A stretch of 64,000 bases of DNA from Asticcacaulis sp. (GCA_024707255.1 JANQAC010000001.1:372001-436000); one strand, 5' to 3'. Positions 35,830 to 45,965 are shown, counted from the stretch's first letter. Program-made: numbers and translations. The notes: generated from the sequence alone by a model not told the origin.

Positions 35830-37551
35830 ATGGCTTCGATATCGGCAACGACACAAACTGTGTTTCAGTTTATCCAGAGTCACTTCGCGCAACTGGTCTC
35901 AAAAGGCCGCCGGGGGCCGCTGATCGCCGCCCTGCTGGCCATCGCCGTCGCCCTGCCCTGCGCCGTGATGATGCCGCCGCTCGACCGTGACGAATCGCGT
36001 TTCATCCAGGCCTCGGCCCAGATGATCGAGACGCACGACTACATCAATATCAATGTCCAAGACGTGCCGCGCTATAAGAAGCCGGTGGGTATCCACTGGC
36101 TTCAGGTGGCGGCGGTCAAGCTGACCTCCAGTGTGGCCAAACGCGATGTGCTGGCGTTCCGCTGGCCGTCAATCCTTGGGGCGGCCCTGGCCGCCTTCGC
36201 CTGCGCCTGGGGAGCTTCCTATGCCTTCGGCACGCGCGTCGGCACCAAGGCCGGCATCATATTCGCCGTCACCTTCATGCTGTCGACCGAAGCCTTCATC
36301 GCCAAGACCGACGCCGTACAGTGCGGTTTCATAACCCTGATGATGGCGGCACTGGCGCAGATCTACCTGCGGACGCGAGATCTCGGCAAGGACGATCCGC
36401 GCCCGAAAATGCCCTGGGTCAAGCTGGTCTTCTGGCTGGGGCTGGCCGGCAGTATCATGATTAAGTTCATCATCGGCCCGATGATACTGGCTACCACCCT
36501 GCTCACCCTCTGGGCCCTGGACCGCCGCATCCGCTGGGCACGCAATCTCGGGTGGGGCTGGGGATTGATCCTGGTCGCCCTGATTTGTGGTCCATGGATC
36601 ATGGCTATCACCGTCACTACTGATGGTCAGTTCTGGGTCGGCGCGGTCGGCAAGGACTTCGCCGACAAGCTGAAAGGCGGCTCAGAAGGCCATTTCATGT
36701 GGCCCGGCTATCACCTGGCGCTTTTACCGGTGACCATGTTCCCAGCAGCCTGGTTCCTGGGCGGCGCCCTGCAGACGGCGATTTCCCGCCGTCATGAAGC
36801 CGCCATCCGCTTCGCCATCGCCTGGTTCGTGCCGGCCTTCCTGATCTTCGAATTATCCCCAACCAAGCTGCCGCACTATACTCTGCCGACCTTCGCGGCC
36901 CTGGCCTGGCTGTGCGCCCTGTCGCTCGACGTGCCGCTGAAACTGTGGGCGCGGATCGTCAATGTGGTCCTGGGCATCATCGGTGGGCTGGTTTTGAGCG
37001 CTCTGGCAATCGCCGGATATGTACTTTATGGTAATAGTGCCGCTTTCGTCTTCATGATCGCGGTTATCCTGTCGGCTGGTGTTCTGGGCGGGCTGGGCGG
37101 CTGGCTGATGTGGATCAACCGCCAGCGTACCGGCTTCGCCTTCATCCTGGCCGCTGGCATACTGGCCCACCTCAGCTTTGTCAGCGAACTGGCCCAGTTA
37201 AAGCCCCTGTGGATATCAAAGCAACTGGAAGCCGCCCTGGTTTCCAATCACCTCGATCCGCGCCACGACCTGCGCACGCCCGGCCCGGTGGCCATCATCG
37301 GCTATTCCGAACCCAGCTTCGTCTTCGCCATGGGCACCAAGACCCAGTTACTCAATGATGACGTGAAAGGTGCCGTCCGGGCCCTGCGCGAAGGGCGGCC
37401 GCTGTTCGTGGAATCGCAATTTGAAAAAGCCTTCCAGAGCGAAGCGGCAGCGCAAGGTCTTTCCCCCCATGCTGTCACCCAGGTCAGGGGGCACAATTAC
37501 AATGGTCGCGATCAAACCCTGACGCTTTACGATAATCCGCCCACACAGTGA
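35830..37551 (+). CDS. ArnT-like glycosyltransferase (GT39/83 membrane family)
   Basis: 573 residues, about eleven to twelve membrane segments. The first periplasmic loop holds MMPPLDRDESRFIQASAQM, with the D-E pair typical of the catalytic loop in ArnT/PMT enzymes. The C-terminal 110 residues form a soluble domain. It should move a sugar from polyprenyl phosphate to lipid A or another envelope acceptor. Next to a carrier-loading GT2 gene, divergently, so the two may work in one pathway. Confidence 0.85.
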   Translation: MASISATTQTVFQFIQSHFAQLVSKGRRGPLIAALLAIAVALPCAVMMPPLDRDESRFIQASAQMIETHDYININVQDVPRYKKPVGIHWLQVAAVKLTSSVAKRDVLAFRWPSILGAALAAFACAWGASYAFGTRVGTKAGIIFAVTFMLSTEAFIAKTDAVQCGFITLMMAALAQIYLRTRDLGKDDPRPKMPWVKLVFWLGLAGSIMIKFIIGPMILATTLLTLWALDRRIRWARNLGWGWGLILVALICGPWIMAITVTTDGQFWVGAVGKDFADKLKGGSEGHFMWPGYHLALLPVTMFPAAWFLGGALQTAISRRHEAAIRFAIAWFVPAFLIFELSPTKLPHYTLPTFAALAWLCALSLDVPLKLWARIVNVVLGIIGGLVLSALAIAGYVLYGNSAAFVFMIAVILSAGVLGGLGGWLMWINRQRTGFAFILAAGILAHLSFVSELAQLKPLWISKQLEAALVSNHLDPRHDLRTPGPVAIIGYSEPSFVFAMGTKTQLLNDDVKGAVRALREGRPLFVESQFEKAFQSEAAAQGLSPHAVTQVRGHNYNGRDQTLTLYDNPPTQ

Positions 37552-37553
37552 TT

Positions 37554-37625
37554 CCAAATGCCTGCATTTGGCAAGGATGACCGACCGTCGCGCCTGTTGG
37601 CGCGTTAGCCAGGCGGCGTTTGAGC
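37554..37625 (+). repeat. Family A structured repeat, copy 5
   Basis: Hairpin CCAAATGC-CT-GCATTTGG starts 2 bases after the ArnT-like stop; then CAAGGATGACCGACC (second stem weak here), CGCGC-CTGTTG-GCGCG, GCC-AGGC-GGC and TTTGAGC. Confidence 0.78.
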
Positions 37626-37634
37626 AGAAAAAGC

Positions 37635-38654
37635 CTATTCGGCCGGCAGTTCGTCTTCCTCATCACGCAGGCGATCACGGAACATGGCGCGCGTGACGGA
37701 TACACCGATAATCAGCGGTGCCAAAAGTCGCACATAGGCCATGCGCCAAAAACCCTTGCCCCTGGCGCGCTTATTAAAATAATAGATCAGGCCGTTGCCC
37801 TTGTTGCGCTCGACGAACACCGGCTCAACCCGCGAAGTATGACCTTCGTGAACCACCTCGGCGGTCGGATGAAAAAGTACAGCCCCCCCCATTTCCCGCG
37901 CGCGCCAGCACAGGTCAACATCTTCGACATGCAGGAAGAAGTTGCTGTCAAAGCCCTTCAGGCGGCTGAAATCCGACCGCGAAACAGCGAAACAGGCCCC
38001 CGAAATGGTCGGGACGGCTTCCGGAGCTGACGGCAGGGGCTGATCCTCCTGGTGGATTTCGTACTTTCGCCAAGCCGGCACATATTTGTGCAGTTGGAGA
38101 AGGGATACCAAAGTGGTGAAGGGCGTGACCTCCCCGCGCCGCGCACCACGCTGCTCTGTCAGGTCCGGATTAAGCAAACGGGCGCCAACAATACAGGGAC
38201 CGTCTGGCGACAGCTTTTTCTGTGCACTGACCGCCGTGACAAGCTTGCGCGGGCAATCCGGTTGCAGCAAGGCGTCCGGATTGAGGAACACCAGCCACGG
38301 CTGGGTAGCCAGATGCGCCCCCAGATTGGCCGCTTTCGCGAAGCCAATATTGCCCTGTCCCTGAATCAGCAGAATATGATCATGCTCTTCCTTCAGGTCG
38401 CGCAGCCATTGCTCCACTTTTTCGGAACTGCCGTTATCGATCAGGATGAACTGCCTGACACACGGATCATTCAGCACCCGGCCGATACTGTCGAACAGCA
38501 CACGGCCGGTATGGAAAACGATCATGATGACCGTGATTCCGTCCTTTTCATCGCAGGGCGCGATCTCGTTATGCTGCATGAAGTACTGCGCTTCGCTGGT
38601 GGCCAGCTTGCGTTCTTTCAGCATTTCGATGATGGACGGCGGCAGTGCGGTCAT
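37635..38654 (-). CDS. Family 2 glycosyltransferase (rhamnosyltransferase-like)
   Basis: 339 residues. GT2 motifs: ITVIMIVFHTGRVLFDSI, FILIDNGSSEKVEQWL, NIGFAKAANLGAHLA, LVFLNPDALLQPDC and, further on, FFLHVEDVDLCWRAREMGG, typical of wall or O-antigen rhamnosyltransferases. One possible hydrophobic segment near residues 310-325. Its ATG overlaps the thrS stop by one base, an odd partner for a tRNA synthetase. Confidence 0.87.
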   Translation of the reverse strand: MTALPPSIIEMLKERKLATSEAQYFMQHNEIAPCDEKDGITVIMIVFHTGRVLFDSIGRVLNDPCVRQFILIDNGSSEKVEQWLRDLKEEHDHILLIQGQGNIGFAKAANLGAHLATQPWLVFLNPDALLQPDCPRKLVTAVSAQKKLSPDGPCIVGARLLNPDLTEQRGARRGEVTPFTTLVSLLQLHKYVPAWRKYEIHQEDQPLPSAPEAVPTISGACFAVSRSDFSRLKGFDSNFFLHVEDVDLCWRAREMGGAVLFHPTAEVVHEGHTSRVEPVFVERNKGNGLIYYFNKRARGKGFWRMAYVRLLAPLIIGVSVTRAMFRDRLRDEEDELPAE

Positions 38655-40593
38655 CAGGCTTCCTTTAGATCGGGCGGCGTGGCGTCTTCAGCCAGCTTCT
38701 TCACAGCATCAGTAATGCTGAGAATGGTCTGGCCTTCGGAACCGAGGAAGCGCAGGGCCACCTCGCCGGTTTCGGCTTCCTTACGGCCGACAACGGCGAT
38801 CACCGGCACCTTGGCCAGAGAATGTTCACGAACCTTGTAGTTGATCTTCTCGTTACGCAGATCGGCCTCGACGCGCAGACCCGCCTTGCGCAGCGCCTCG
38901 ACGACAGTCTCCGCATACGGGTTGGCGTCAGAGGTGATCGGCGCGACCACGACCTGGACCGGGGCCAGCCACAGGGGGAAACGGCCGGCATAGTTTTCGA
39001 TCATGATGCCGATAAAGCGCTCGAACGAGCCCAGGATGGCGCGGTGAAGCATGACCGGGCGCTGGCGCGAGCCGTCTTCCGCCACATATTCGGCTTCCAA
39101 GCGCTCAGGCAGCACATAGTCGAGCTGGAGCGTGCCGCAGGTCCATTCACGACCGATGGCGTCCTTGACGATGAAGTCGAGCTTCGGCGCGTAGAAGGCC
39201 CCATCCCCCTCAGCAATCACCGGTTCCACGCCGGCGGCGCGGGCGGCCTCGGCCAGCATCCCCTCGGCCTTATCCCAGAATTCATCAGAGCCGGCGCGCG
39301 TTTCAGGCCGCGTGGCCAGGTTGATATAGGCGGTTTCCATGCCGAGATCGGCGTGAATCATCTTGGTCAGGCGGACGAACTTCTCCGTTTCCTCGACGAT
39401 CTGGTCCTCGCGGCAGAAGATGTGGGCGTCATCCTGGGTAAAGCCACGCACGCGCATCAGGCCATGCAGCGAACCGGACGGCTCATAGCGGTGGCAGGCA
39501 CCGAATTCGGCCATGCGCATCGGCAGTTCTTTATACGACCGCAGCCCCACCTTGAATATTTGGACATGGCCGGGGCAGTTCATCGGCTTGAGCGACAGGG
39601 TTTCGCCTTCGACCGTCTCGCAGACGAACATGTTCGGGCGGTACTTTTCCCAATGGCCCGACTTTTCCCAGAAGGTCCGGTCGAGCACCTGCGGCGTCTT
39701 GACCTCGACATAACCGGAGGCATCGAGACGGCGGCGCATATAGGCTTCCAGCGTGCGCCACAGCTGCCAGCCCTTGGGATGCCAGAAGACCATGCCGCGG
39801 CCTTCTTCCTGCATATGGAAGAGGTCCATGGCGCGACCAAGCTTGCGGTGATCGCGCTTCTCGGCTTCTTCGATGCGGTGGATATAGGCTTCGAGATCGG
39901 CTTCCGTAGCCCAGGCTGTACCGTAGATGCGCTGAAGCTGGGCGTTATTGTGGTCGCCCCGCCAGTAAGCGCCGGCCAGTTTGGTCAGCTTGAACGCTTT
40001 GCCTATGAATTTCGAGGACGGCAGGTGCGGCCCGCGACACAGATCCTTCCAGGCATCGCCGTGACGATAGACCGTGATGGTTTCGGTGCCCGGCAGGTCA
40101 CGAATGATCTCGGCCTTGTAGGCTTCGCCGATACCTTCAAAATGCTTGATGGCGTCATCGCGGTCCCAGACCTCGCGCACGATCTTTTCGTCGCGGTCGA
40201 CGATTTCCTTCATCTTGGCTTCGATTTTGGCGAAGTCGTCCGTCGAGAACGGCTCATCGCGGGCAAAATCGTAATAGAAGCCGTCCTCGATCGATGGCCC
40301 GATAGTGACCTGCGTGCCCGGAAACAGTTCCTGCACCGCCTCGGCCAGGATGTGGGCCGTGTCGTGACGGATCACTTCGAGCGCCTCGGGGGCGTCGCGC
40401 GTCAAGATTTCCAATGCCCCCCCTCTTCAAGCGGTCGATCCAAGTCCAGCAACACTCCGTCGAGTTTGATAAGGACTGCCTTCTTCGCCAGTGATTTTGA
40501 CAGGCTTTCGGCAATGGCCCTGCCGGTGGTCCCCTTATCAAAGCTGCGAACGGCGCCATCGGGGAACGTCAAGTCTATCATCATCTTAGTCAC
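38654..40593 (-). CDS. thrS: Threonyl-tRNA synthetase, frameshifted in a G7 run as given
   Basis: The N-terminal TGS domain ([20 protein letters not shown]) is read from ATG 40593 and stops at codon 64; the rest continues in another frame from [20 protein letters not shown]. The break is a run of seven C on the plus strand (40417-40423). One more base gives ...[13 protein letters not shown]... and an intact 646-residue ThrS. Motif 2-3 regions, the zinc ligands (MNCPGH with later His) and the anticodon domain ([17 protein letters not shown]) are present. thrS should be essential, so the break is almost surely a sequence error. Confidence 0.93.
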
Positions 40594-40734
40594 TTTGTAG
40601 CTGGCGACCTGTAGCCCTTACGGCGGGCTTCATCGCGCAATAATTTAAATAAGGATTCGATGTTGCCTTTAAAAAGCCACACCAAATCCGGCGTCGTGTG
40701 CCATCAAAAACACACTGACCTTACTCTTGCCCTC

Positions 40735-40785
40735 ACGCGCATTTAAGTCCGAAAAGTGGGTTACACTGTTCGGGATGCGCTCTAA
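40735..40785. repeat. Family B palindromic repeat (CCGAAAAGTG type), partial copy
   Basis: CGCGCATTTAAGTCCGAAAA, then GTGGGTTACACTGTTCGGGATGCGCTC: the same CCGAAAAGTG core with a degenerate second arm. It lies between yidD and thrS and touches the yidD stop region. Confidence 0.6.
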
Positions 40786-41015
40786 GTTTCCCTTCCCGGA
40801 ACCGGATCATAGCCTGTGCCTCCCCCCGGACGGCAGCGACAGATACGTTTTATACCCAGCCACGAACCTCTGACGGGTCCGTGTGTTATCAAGGCTTCGG
40901 CCATATATTCGGAACAGGTGGGCCGAAAGCGGCACGCCTGTCCGATATAGGGCGACAATGTGAGCTTGTAAGCCCGCAAGGCCGCGCGCACGGAACGTTT
41001 ATAAAGAGCGGTCAT
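40782..41015 (-). CDS. yidD: Membrane insertion efficiency factor YidD
   Basis: 77 residues from ATG 41015, with the family pattern RAYKLTLSPYIGQACRFRPT, then CSEYMAEALITHGPVRG and ICRCRPGGGTGYDPVP. The conserved cysteines in CRFRPTCSEY and CRC are present. The longer frame to 41126 adds sequence not found in YidD. It is thought to help YidC insert membrane proteins. Genes for an Fe-S scaffold protein, yidD and thrS lie together in many alphaproteobacteria. Confidence 0.93.
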   Translation of the reverse strand: MTALYKRSVRAALRAYKLTLSPYIGQACRFRPTCSEYMAEALITHGPVRGSWLGIKRICRCRPGGGTGYDPVPGRET

Positions 41016-41138
41016 GCGCAACCGAATGAAGAAAAAGCCTGACGGCGTCAACCCCCGCGACAAGCCCCCTCGTCTCACATATTGAAAAGACATTCGCCCC
41101 GGTTGGCAAGCCATAAGCAAGCCCATATCAGTTTTAGT

Positions 41139-41561
41139 TTATTTCAGTGATGAAATAGCCGCACTGGTTGCCTCGAAGGCCAAAAGCGTCGAGGCGTGGC
41201 GCGCGGGGAAATCCTTTACAGATTCAAGAATTTGCAAATCGGAGAAGCGTGCCGGGAAAATTCCCGGCTCACCCTTGAGTAGATTCCGCAACGCATCACA
41301 GGCAGCCAGCACCTCATCACCCGTGGCGCCGATGACATGCTGGCTCAAGATCGCCGCGCTGGCCTGGCCCAGCGCACAGGCCTGAACCTGCTGGGCAAAA
41401 TCCGTCACCACATCGCCCTCCATGTTCAGTTCCACATGGATGGTGCTGCCGCACAGCTTCGCCACCTTGTCGGCCACGGCTTGAGGTTGGTCCAGATGAC
41501 CGACATGCTGGAGCTGGGTCGTGCGGCGCAGAATTTCGCGGGAATAAAGGTCGTCGATCAT
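41139..41561 (-). CDS. NifU/IscU-like iron-sulfur scaffold protein
   Basis: 140 residues from ATG 41561 (MIDDLYSREILRR). Cysteine motifs KLCGSTIHVEL, QACALGQASAAI and a third cysteine in LAACDALRNLL match the NifU N-terminal/IscU fold used to build or carry Fe-S clusters. It is upstream of yidD on the same strand. This divergent alphaproteobacterial form is often called an SUF-type scaffold; its exact client is unknown. Confidence 0.88.
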   Translation of the reverse strand: MIDDLYSREILRRTTQLQHVGHLDQPQAVADKVAKLCGSTIHVELNMEGDVVTDFAQQVQACALGQASAAILSQHVIGATGDEVLAACDALRNLLKGEPGIFPARFSDLQILESVKDFPARHASTLLAFEATSAAISSLK

Positions 41562-41629
41562 TGTGTGTAGATGGCGGAGGATACAGGGAAACGCAAGTGA
41601 CCGGGGTATCCTAAATGATTCCCTCCAAG

Positions 41630-41706
41630 ATGGATAAAAGACTGCGGCCCATACCCCCTCCGGCGCTGCGCGCCACCTCCCCCTCCAAGAAGGGGAGAGT
41701 AGCAAG
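41630..41706. repeat. GC-rich dispersed repeat, variant of family D
   Basis: On the minus strand: CTCCCCTTCTTGGAGGGGGA, then GGTGGCGCGCAGCGCCGGAG and GGGGT. The architecture (pyrimidine block, purine block, GC hairpin, G-run) resembles family D, but the sequence is only partly shared. It lies between the SRPBCC and scaffold genes. Confidence 0.5.
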
Positions 41707-41708
41707 GC

Positions 41709-42257
41709 TTATTTCTTCTTGCCCCAGAAATGGGTGTTGAGCCATTTCGGCCTTGGCTTGTGCAGCGGGTCTTCCTTCGGCACCGGCGGCACAATGACCG
41801 AAGAGGCGTGCGGATTAGAGGCAGATCTGGCCTCGGCCCGCGCCTTCAGGGCCTCGCCGAAAGCGGCAAAGCCCGTGCGGATATGCTCGCGGTAGGCTTT
41901 TCCTTCACGTTCCGACAGGAAGCCAGTGAACAGCGCGCCGATTGAGAAACTGCTGCCATATTCCGACAGGGCATCGAACTCGAAATAACGGATCAGGCTG
42001 CCGGCATAGAAGGGCTTCGGCACGGTGATATGGATATGCGACAGGGGCGTCCAGTCGGCGATGATGCCATCGGTTTCCCAGGTGCCGAGACCCTCGAAAT
42101 ATTCTTCCAGATGCACCGCAGCGCCGAAATGCACTTCGCCTTCGGCCTTTTTGTGGATGGGGCTCCATTCCGGCCAGGCATTGATATCGGCGATGACCTC
42201 ATAAACATCGTCAATGGGCGCGGCGATGCCTACGCGTTTTTCGATTTTGAGCGCCAT
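41709..42257 (-). CDS. SRPBCC-family protein
   Basis: 182 residues. The START/Bet v1-like pattern is visible: IEKRVGIAAPIDDVYEVIAD, NAWPEWSPIHKKAEG, and the C-terminal helix FTGFLSEREGKAYREHIRTG, followed by a proline-rich tail. Such proteins bind small hydrophobic ligands; the ligand is unknown. Its start overlaps the cysS stop by one base. Confidence 0.8.
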   Translation of the reverse strand: MALKIEKRVGIAAPIDDVYEVIADINAWPEWSPIHKKAEGEVHFGAAVHLEEYFEGLGTWETDGIIADWTPLSHIHITVPKPFYAGSLIRYFEFDALSEYGSSFSIGALFTGFLSEREGKAYREHIRTGFAAFGEALKARAEARSASNPHASSVIVPPVPKEDPLHKPRPKWLNTHFWGKKK

Positions 42258-43717
42258 TATGCCTTGCCTTTCAGTTTCCAGGTCGCGCCCTGCGGCCCGT
42301 CCATAACCTCGACATTGAGCGCATTGAGCGCATCACGGATGCGGTCCGATTCCGGCCAATTCTTGGCGGCACGGGCGGCGGCACGCTCGACCAGCAGAGT
42401 CTCTACCTGAGCGGTCAGGTCATCGGAAGCCCCCTGCTTGAACCAGACTTCGGGGTCTTCTTGGAGAATGCCGAGGATGTTGGTCAACAACAAGAAATCA
42501 TGTTTTACGAGTGATGCCGCGGTTGGAGCAACCTCGGCAGCATCAGGAGCTCGCGGAACATCTGGGTCCGCGAAGTGCTCAAGATTGCGTGCCAGACTGG
42601 TCGCACTCTCATAAAGCTTAGCCCGTGCGGCCGGTGTATTCAGGTCGTCCATCAGAACGTCCAGAATTTGATCACCGCGCCTGTCCCATGGCACAACATC
42701 TTTTGTTCTAAGCTTTACGCCATAAAGATAGTCGAGTTCTTTCTTGCTCTGCTCCAGCAGTTCCGGCGTCCAGTTGAGTGGCGACCGGTAATGTCCGCTC
42801 AGCAAGGCCCAGCGGATAACTTCCCCCGGATAGTCCTTGATCAGGTCGTGAACCAGCACGACATTACCCAGTGACTTCGACATCTTCTCACCGGAGAAGT
42901 CGAGAAAACCATTGTGCATCCAGTATTTGGCATAAGCTGCCGGATCAGAATGGCCGTGCGCGGCGCAGGATTGCGCTATCTCATTGGTATGGTGCGGGAA
43001 GATCAGATCCTGGCCACCGCCGTGAATATCGATCGGCAACTGCAAAACCGCCTCGCTCATGGCAGAGCATTCGATATGCCAGCCCGGACGGCCCGGCAGA
43101 CCCTTTGGCCCCGGCCACACCGGCTCCCCCGGCTTGGACGGTTTCCACAGCACGAAATCGGCCGCGGCATCCTTGTTTTCCGCTACTTCCACTCGCGCGC
43201 CGGCGATCATATCGTCAAGCGAGCGCTTGGCCAGCTTGCCATAGCGGCCTGATCCGCCGTCATAATCCGTCACGCGGAACAGGACTTCGCCGTCGTCGGT
43301 GACATAGGCCGCGCCCCGCGCAATCAGGTCTTCGATCATCGCCACCATATCGGGCATGTGCTCCGTGGCGCGCGGCTGATAGGTCGGCGGCAGGGCATTC
43401 AGCGCCGCCATATCGGCATTATAGATATCGGCGAACCTATTGGTGATGACGGAGATATCGACGCCTTCGTCGATCGCCTTCTTGTTGATCTTGTCGTCCA
43501 CGTCGGTGATGTTCCGCGCATAAACGACCTTGTCCTCGCCATAGAGATGGCGCAGCAGCCGGAACAGCACGTCGAACACCACGACCGGCCGCGCATTGCC
43601 GATATGAGCGTAATTATATACGGTCGGGCCACAAACATACATGGTCACGCGATCGGGATTTGTCGGTTCAAACGGGACTTTCTGGCCGCTCAGCGTATCG
43701 TGTATGTACAGTGTCAT
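42257..43717 (-). CDS. cysS: Cysteinyl-tRNA synthetase
   Basis: 486 residues from ATG 43717 (MTLYIHDTLSGQK), which matches the family start; the frame is open to 43792 but that extension looks unlike CysS. Zinc ligand C28 in YVCGPTVYN, the HIGH motif as HIGNARP, the GWHIECSAM zinc site and the KMSKS motif (GEKMSKSLGN) are intact. No clear ribosome-binding site. A 260-base gap separates it from divergent folE. Confidence 0.95.
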   Translation of the reverse strand: MTLYIHDTLSGQKVPFEPTNPDRVTMYVCGPTVYNYAHIGNARPVVVFDVLFRLLRHLYGEDKVVYARNITDVDDKINKKAIDEGVDISVITNRFADIYNADMAALNALPPTYQPRATEHMPDMVAMIEDLIARGAAYVTDDGEVLFRVTDYDGGSGRYGKLAKRSLDDMIAGARVEVAENKDAAADFVLWKPSKPGEPVWPGPKGLPGRPGWHIECSAMSEAVLQLPIDIHGGGQDLIFPHHTNEIAQSCAAHGHSDPAAYAKYWMHNGFLDFSGEKMSKSLGNVVLVHDLIKDYPGEVIRWALLSGHYRSPLNWTPELLEQSKKELDYLYGVKLRTKDVVPWDRRGDQILDVLMDDLNTPAARAKLYESATSLARNLEHFADPDVPRAPDAAEVAPTAASLVKHDFLLLTNILGILQEDPEVWFKQGASDDLTAQVETLLVERAAARAAKNWPESDRIRDALNALNVEVMDGPQGATWKLKGKA

Positions 43718-43927
43718 AGGCGCTTTTTGGAGGTTTTCGGTTGTAATCAAAGGGCTCCCTCCCATATAGACACCGGCGAACCTTTGCACCACGGAAAATC
43801 TCGGCCGGAATGATCCAATTTCGGTCTATGTGTAGTATAAGGGACTGTCTGCTGCGTGTTTCGGCTGCTGCCATCGTCTGGTGAAAGCGTCAAGCATAAG
43901 GCCAAATGAGGGATGTCACGCGTCATT

Positions 43928-43967
43928 CCGGAACCGTCGTTCCGGCGCCACTCGGCCCTCGGGGAAC
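43928..43967 (+). promoter_or_regulatory. folE leader with two exclusive pairings; possible THF-II riboswitch
   Basis: CCGGAAC (43928-43934) pairs with GTTCCGG (43939-43945) in a 7-bp hairpin. The same GTTCC can instead pair with GGAAC at 43963-43967, which is part of the GGGGAAC ribosome-binding site 10 bases before the folE ATG. The two folds exclude each other, so the leader can hide or expose the site. A tetrahydrofolate riboswitch (THF-II, folE motif) is known upstream of folE in alphaproteobacteria; identity with it is inference. Confidence 0.55.
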
Positions 43968-43977
43968 TGTATTTATA

Positions 43978-44634
43978 ATGGATAGCCTTGATCCTGTGTC
44001 GAACCTGACCGCCTCTGAAAACAGCCTGCTCAACACCTCCAAGCCCAAGAGCGTCGTCACCTTCACCAACCGCCCGTCGCGCGAGGAAGCGATGAAGGCC
44101 GTTAAGACCCTGCTCGCCTGGGCCGGTGACGACCCCGAACGCGAGGGCCTGATCGATACGCCCAAGCGCGTGGTCGATGCCTATGAGGAATGGTTCCAGG
44201 GCTATCAGGCCGACCCCAAAAAGGAACTGTCGCGCACCTTCGAGGACGTGCAGGGCTATGATGATATGGTCATGCTGCGCGAGATCGATGTCGAATCGCA
44301 CTGCGAACACCATATGGCGCCCTTCCTCGGCAAGGCTTGGGTCGCCTATATGCCGACTTCCAAGGTGGTCGGCATCTCCAAGATCGCCCGCGTGGTCGAA
44401 ATCTTCGCCAAGCGCCTGCAAACCCAGGAAACCATGACCAAGCAGGTGGCCGATGCCATCGAGGAATCGCTGGCCCCGCTCGGCGTGGCCGTGATGATCG
44501 ACGCGGAGCATCAGTGCATGAGCACCCGTGGCGTTCACCACAAGAACGTCACCACGGTCACCACCCGCTTCACCGGCGTCTTCAAGACTGATATCGCCCT
44601 GCAGGAACGTTTTATGCGCCTGACGCATAAGTAA
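43978..44634 (+). CDS. folE: GTP cyclohydrolase I
   Basis: 218 residues from ATG 43978, preceded by GGGGAAC; the longer frame from 43906 would run through the structured leader. First enzyme of tetrahydrofolate synthesis. The zinc and active-site motifs are clear: [52 protein letters not shown]. An N-terminal tail of about 30 residues precedes the fold. Terminator follows. Confidence 0.96.
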   Translation: MDSLDPVSNLTASENSLLNTSKPKSVVTFTNRPSREEAMKAVKTLLAWAGDDPEREGLIDTPKRVVDAYEEWFQGYQADPKKELSRTFEDVQGYDDMVMLREIDVESHCEHHMAPFLGKAWVAYMPTSKVVGISKIARVVEIFAKRLQTQETMTKQVADAIEESLAPLGVAVMIDAEHQCMSTRGVHHKNVTTVTTRFTGVFKTDIALQERFMRLTHK

Positions 44635-44652
44635 GACTCCCCCTCATTATCA

Positions 44653-44687
44653 AAAAGCGGCCCCGCTCCGGCAGGGCCGCTTTTTTA
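44653..44687 (+). terminator. Rho-independent terminator of folE
   Basis: 11-bp perfect stem AAAAGCGGCCC/GGGCCGCTTTT (44653-44663 with 44674-44684), 10-base loop, ending in TTTTTT. A-run on the other side allows bidirectional use. Confidence 0.9.
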
Positions 44688-44712
44688 TTGCCTGAACTTC
44701 AGTCTGCATATT

Positions 44713-44742
44713 TTTCACATACCTTGCTTTACAAAGTATAAT
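44713..44742 (+). promoter_or_regulatory. Sigma-70-type promoter of the first exbD copy
   Basis: TTTCAC (44713-44718), 18 bases, TATAAT (44737-44742). A perfect -10 box with a fair -35 box, 47 bases before the start codon of exbD copy 1. Confidence 0.55.
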
Positions 44743-44788
44743 GTAAGGCATAAATTATGGTCACGCAATGTGAAAAGGAGAGGCAATC

Positions 44789-45232
<444 letters not shown>

Positions 45233-45490
45233 CGCCTCCCATGATTTGGGATAACATCGGCTGCTTCCTGATTTCCGGTGTTTTGGCTTCTACAGAGGCG
45301 CCGGACATGAAATATTCTTAATGATGGGCCGGTTTGAGTGCCTTTCAGGCTTTACTTTTATCCGGGAGTTGTCCTAAATCGCTTCCGACCGGCAAAAGGC
45401 GGCGCACTCGATGCGCGGTCGCTGAGCCGATGGCATAATGTTCTTCCCCTGCGGGCTGTTCGCCTGCGGTGGCATAAAGGGAGTTAGACT

Positions 45491-45937
45491 ATGGGCGCAA
45501 AGCTCGGCGGCGGCGGCGGTAGCCGGTATACCATCGCACAGAATTCGGACATCAACGTCACGCCTTTCGTCGACGTCATGCTCGTTCTGCTCATCATCTT
45601 CATGGTGTCCATCCCGGCCGCCACAGTGTCGATCAAGCTCGACCTGCCGCCCGCGAAGGCGCCCCCCACGAACGAAAAGCGCCCTGACCCGGTGTTTATC
45701 TCGATCATGGGCCCCGATGACATCTATATCGGGCCACAAAAGACCAGCATGGACCGCCTGATCGGCGATGTGGCCGCTGCCCTGCGCGTCACCGACCCGA
45801 ACACCCCGCTCAGCGAACAGCGCGTCTTGGTCCGCGGCGACAAGGACATCACCTATGCCGACTTCGTCAAGGTGATCAACGAACTGCAACAAAACGGCTA
45901 TCTCAAGATCGGCCTGATCAACGAAGACATCGAATAG
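45491..45937 (+). CDS. exbD: ExbD/TolR-family biopolymer transport protein, copy 2
   Basis: 148 residues, nearly the same as copy 1 over the membrane helix and the last 70 residues; the two differ mainly at the first ten residues and the linker (PAKAPPTNEKRPD versus PAQPQAGPKRPD). Own ribosome-binding site (AAAGGGAG). 258 bases separate the copies, with no gene between. A terminator follows, so each copy may be transcribed separately. Confidence 0.9.
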   Translation: MGAKLGGGGGSRYTIAQNSDINVTPFVDVMLVLLIIFMVSIPAATVSIKLDLPPAKAPPTNEKRPDPVFISIMGPDDIYIGPQKTSMDRLIGDVAAALRVTDPNTPLSEQRVLVRGDKDITYADFVKVINELQQNGYLKIGLINEDIE

Positions 45938-45965
45938 TCTTCGGATTGTTTGCTACAGTTATAAG

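Noticed and set aside
2678..40423. Programmed frameshifting as the explanation for rpmE, thrS and other split genes
   Set aside because: No common slippery heptamer plus stimulatory hairpin is seen, the direction of the shift varies, and none of these families is known to use it. Sequence error is simpler.
45233..45490. Short frames between the exbD copies as a third gene
   Set aside because: No ribosome-binding site or protein-like composition; treated as spacer.
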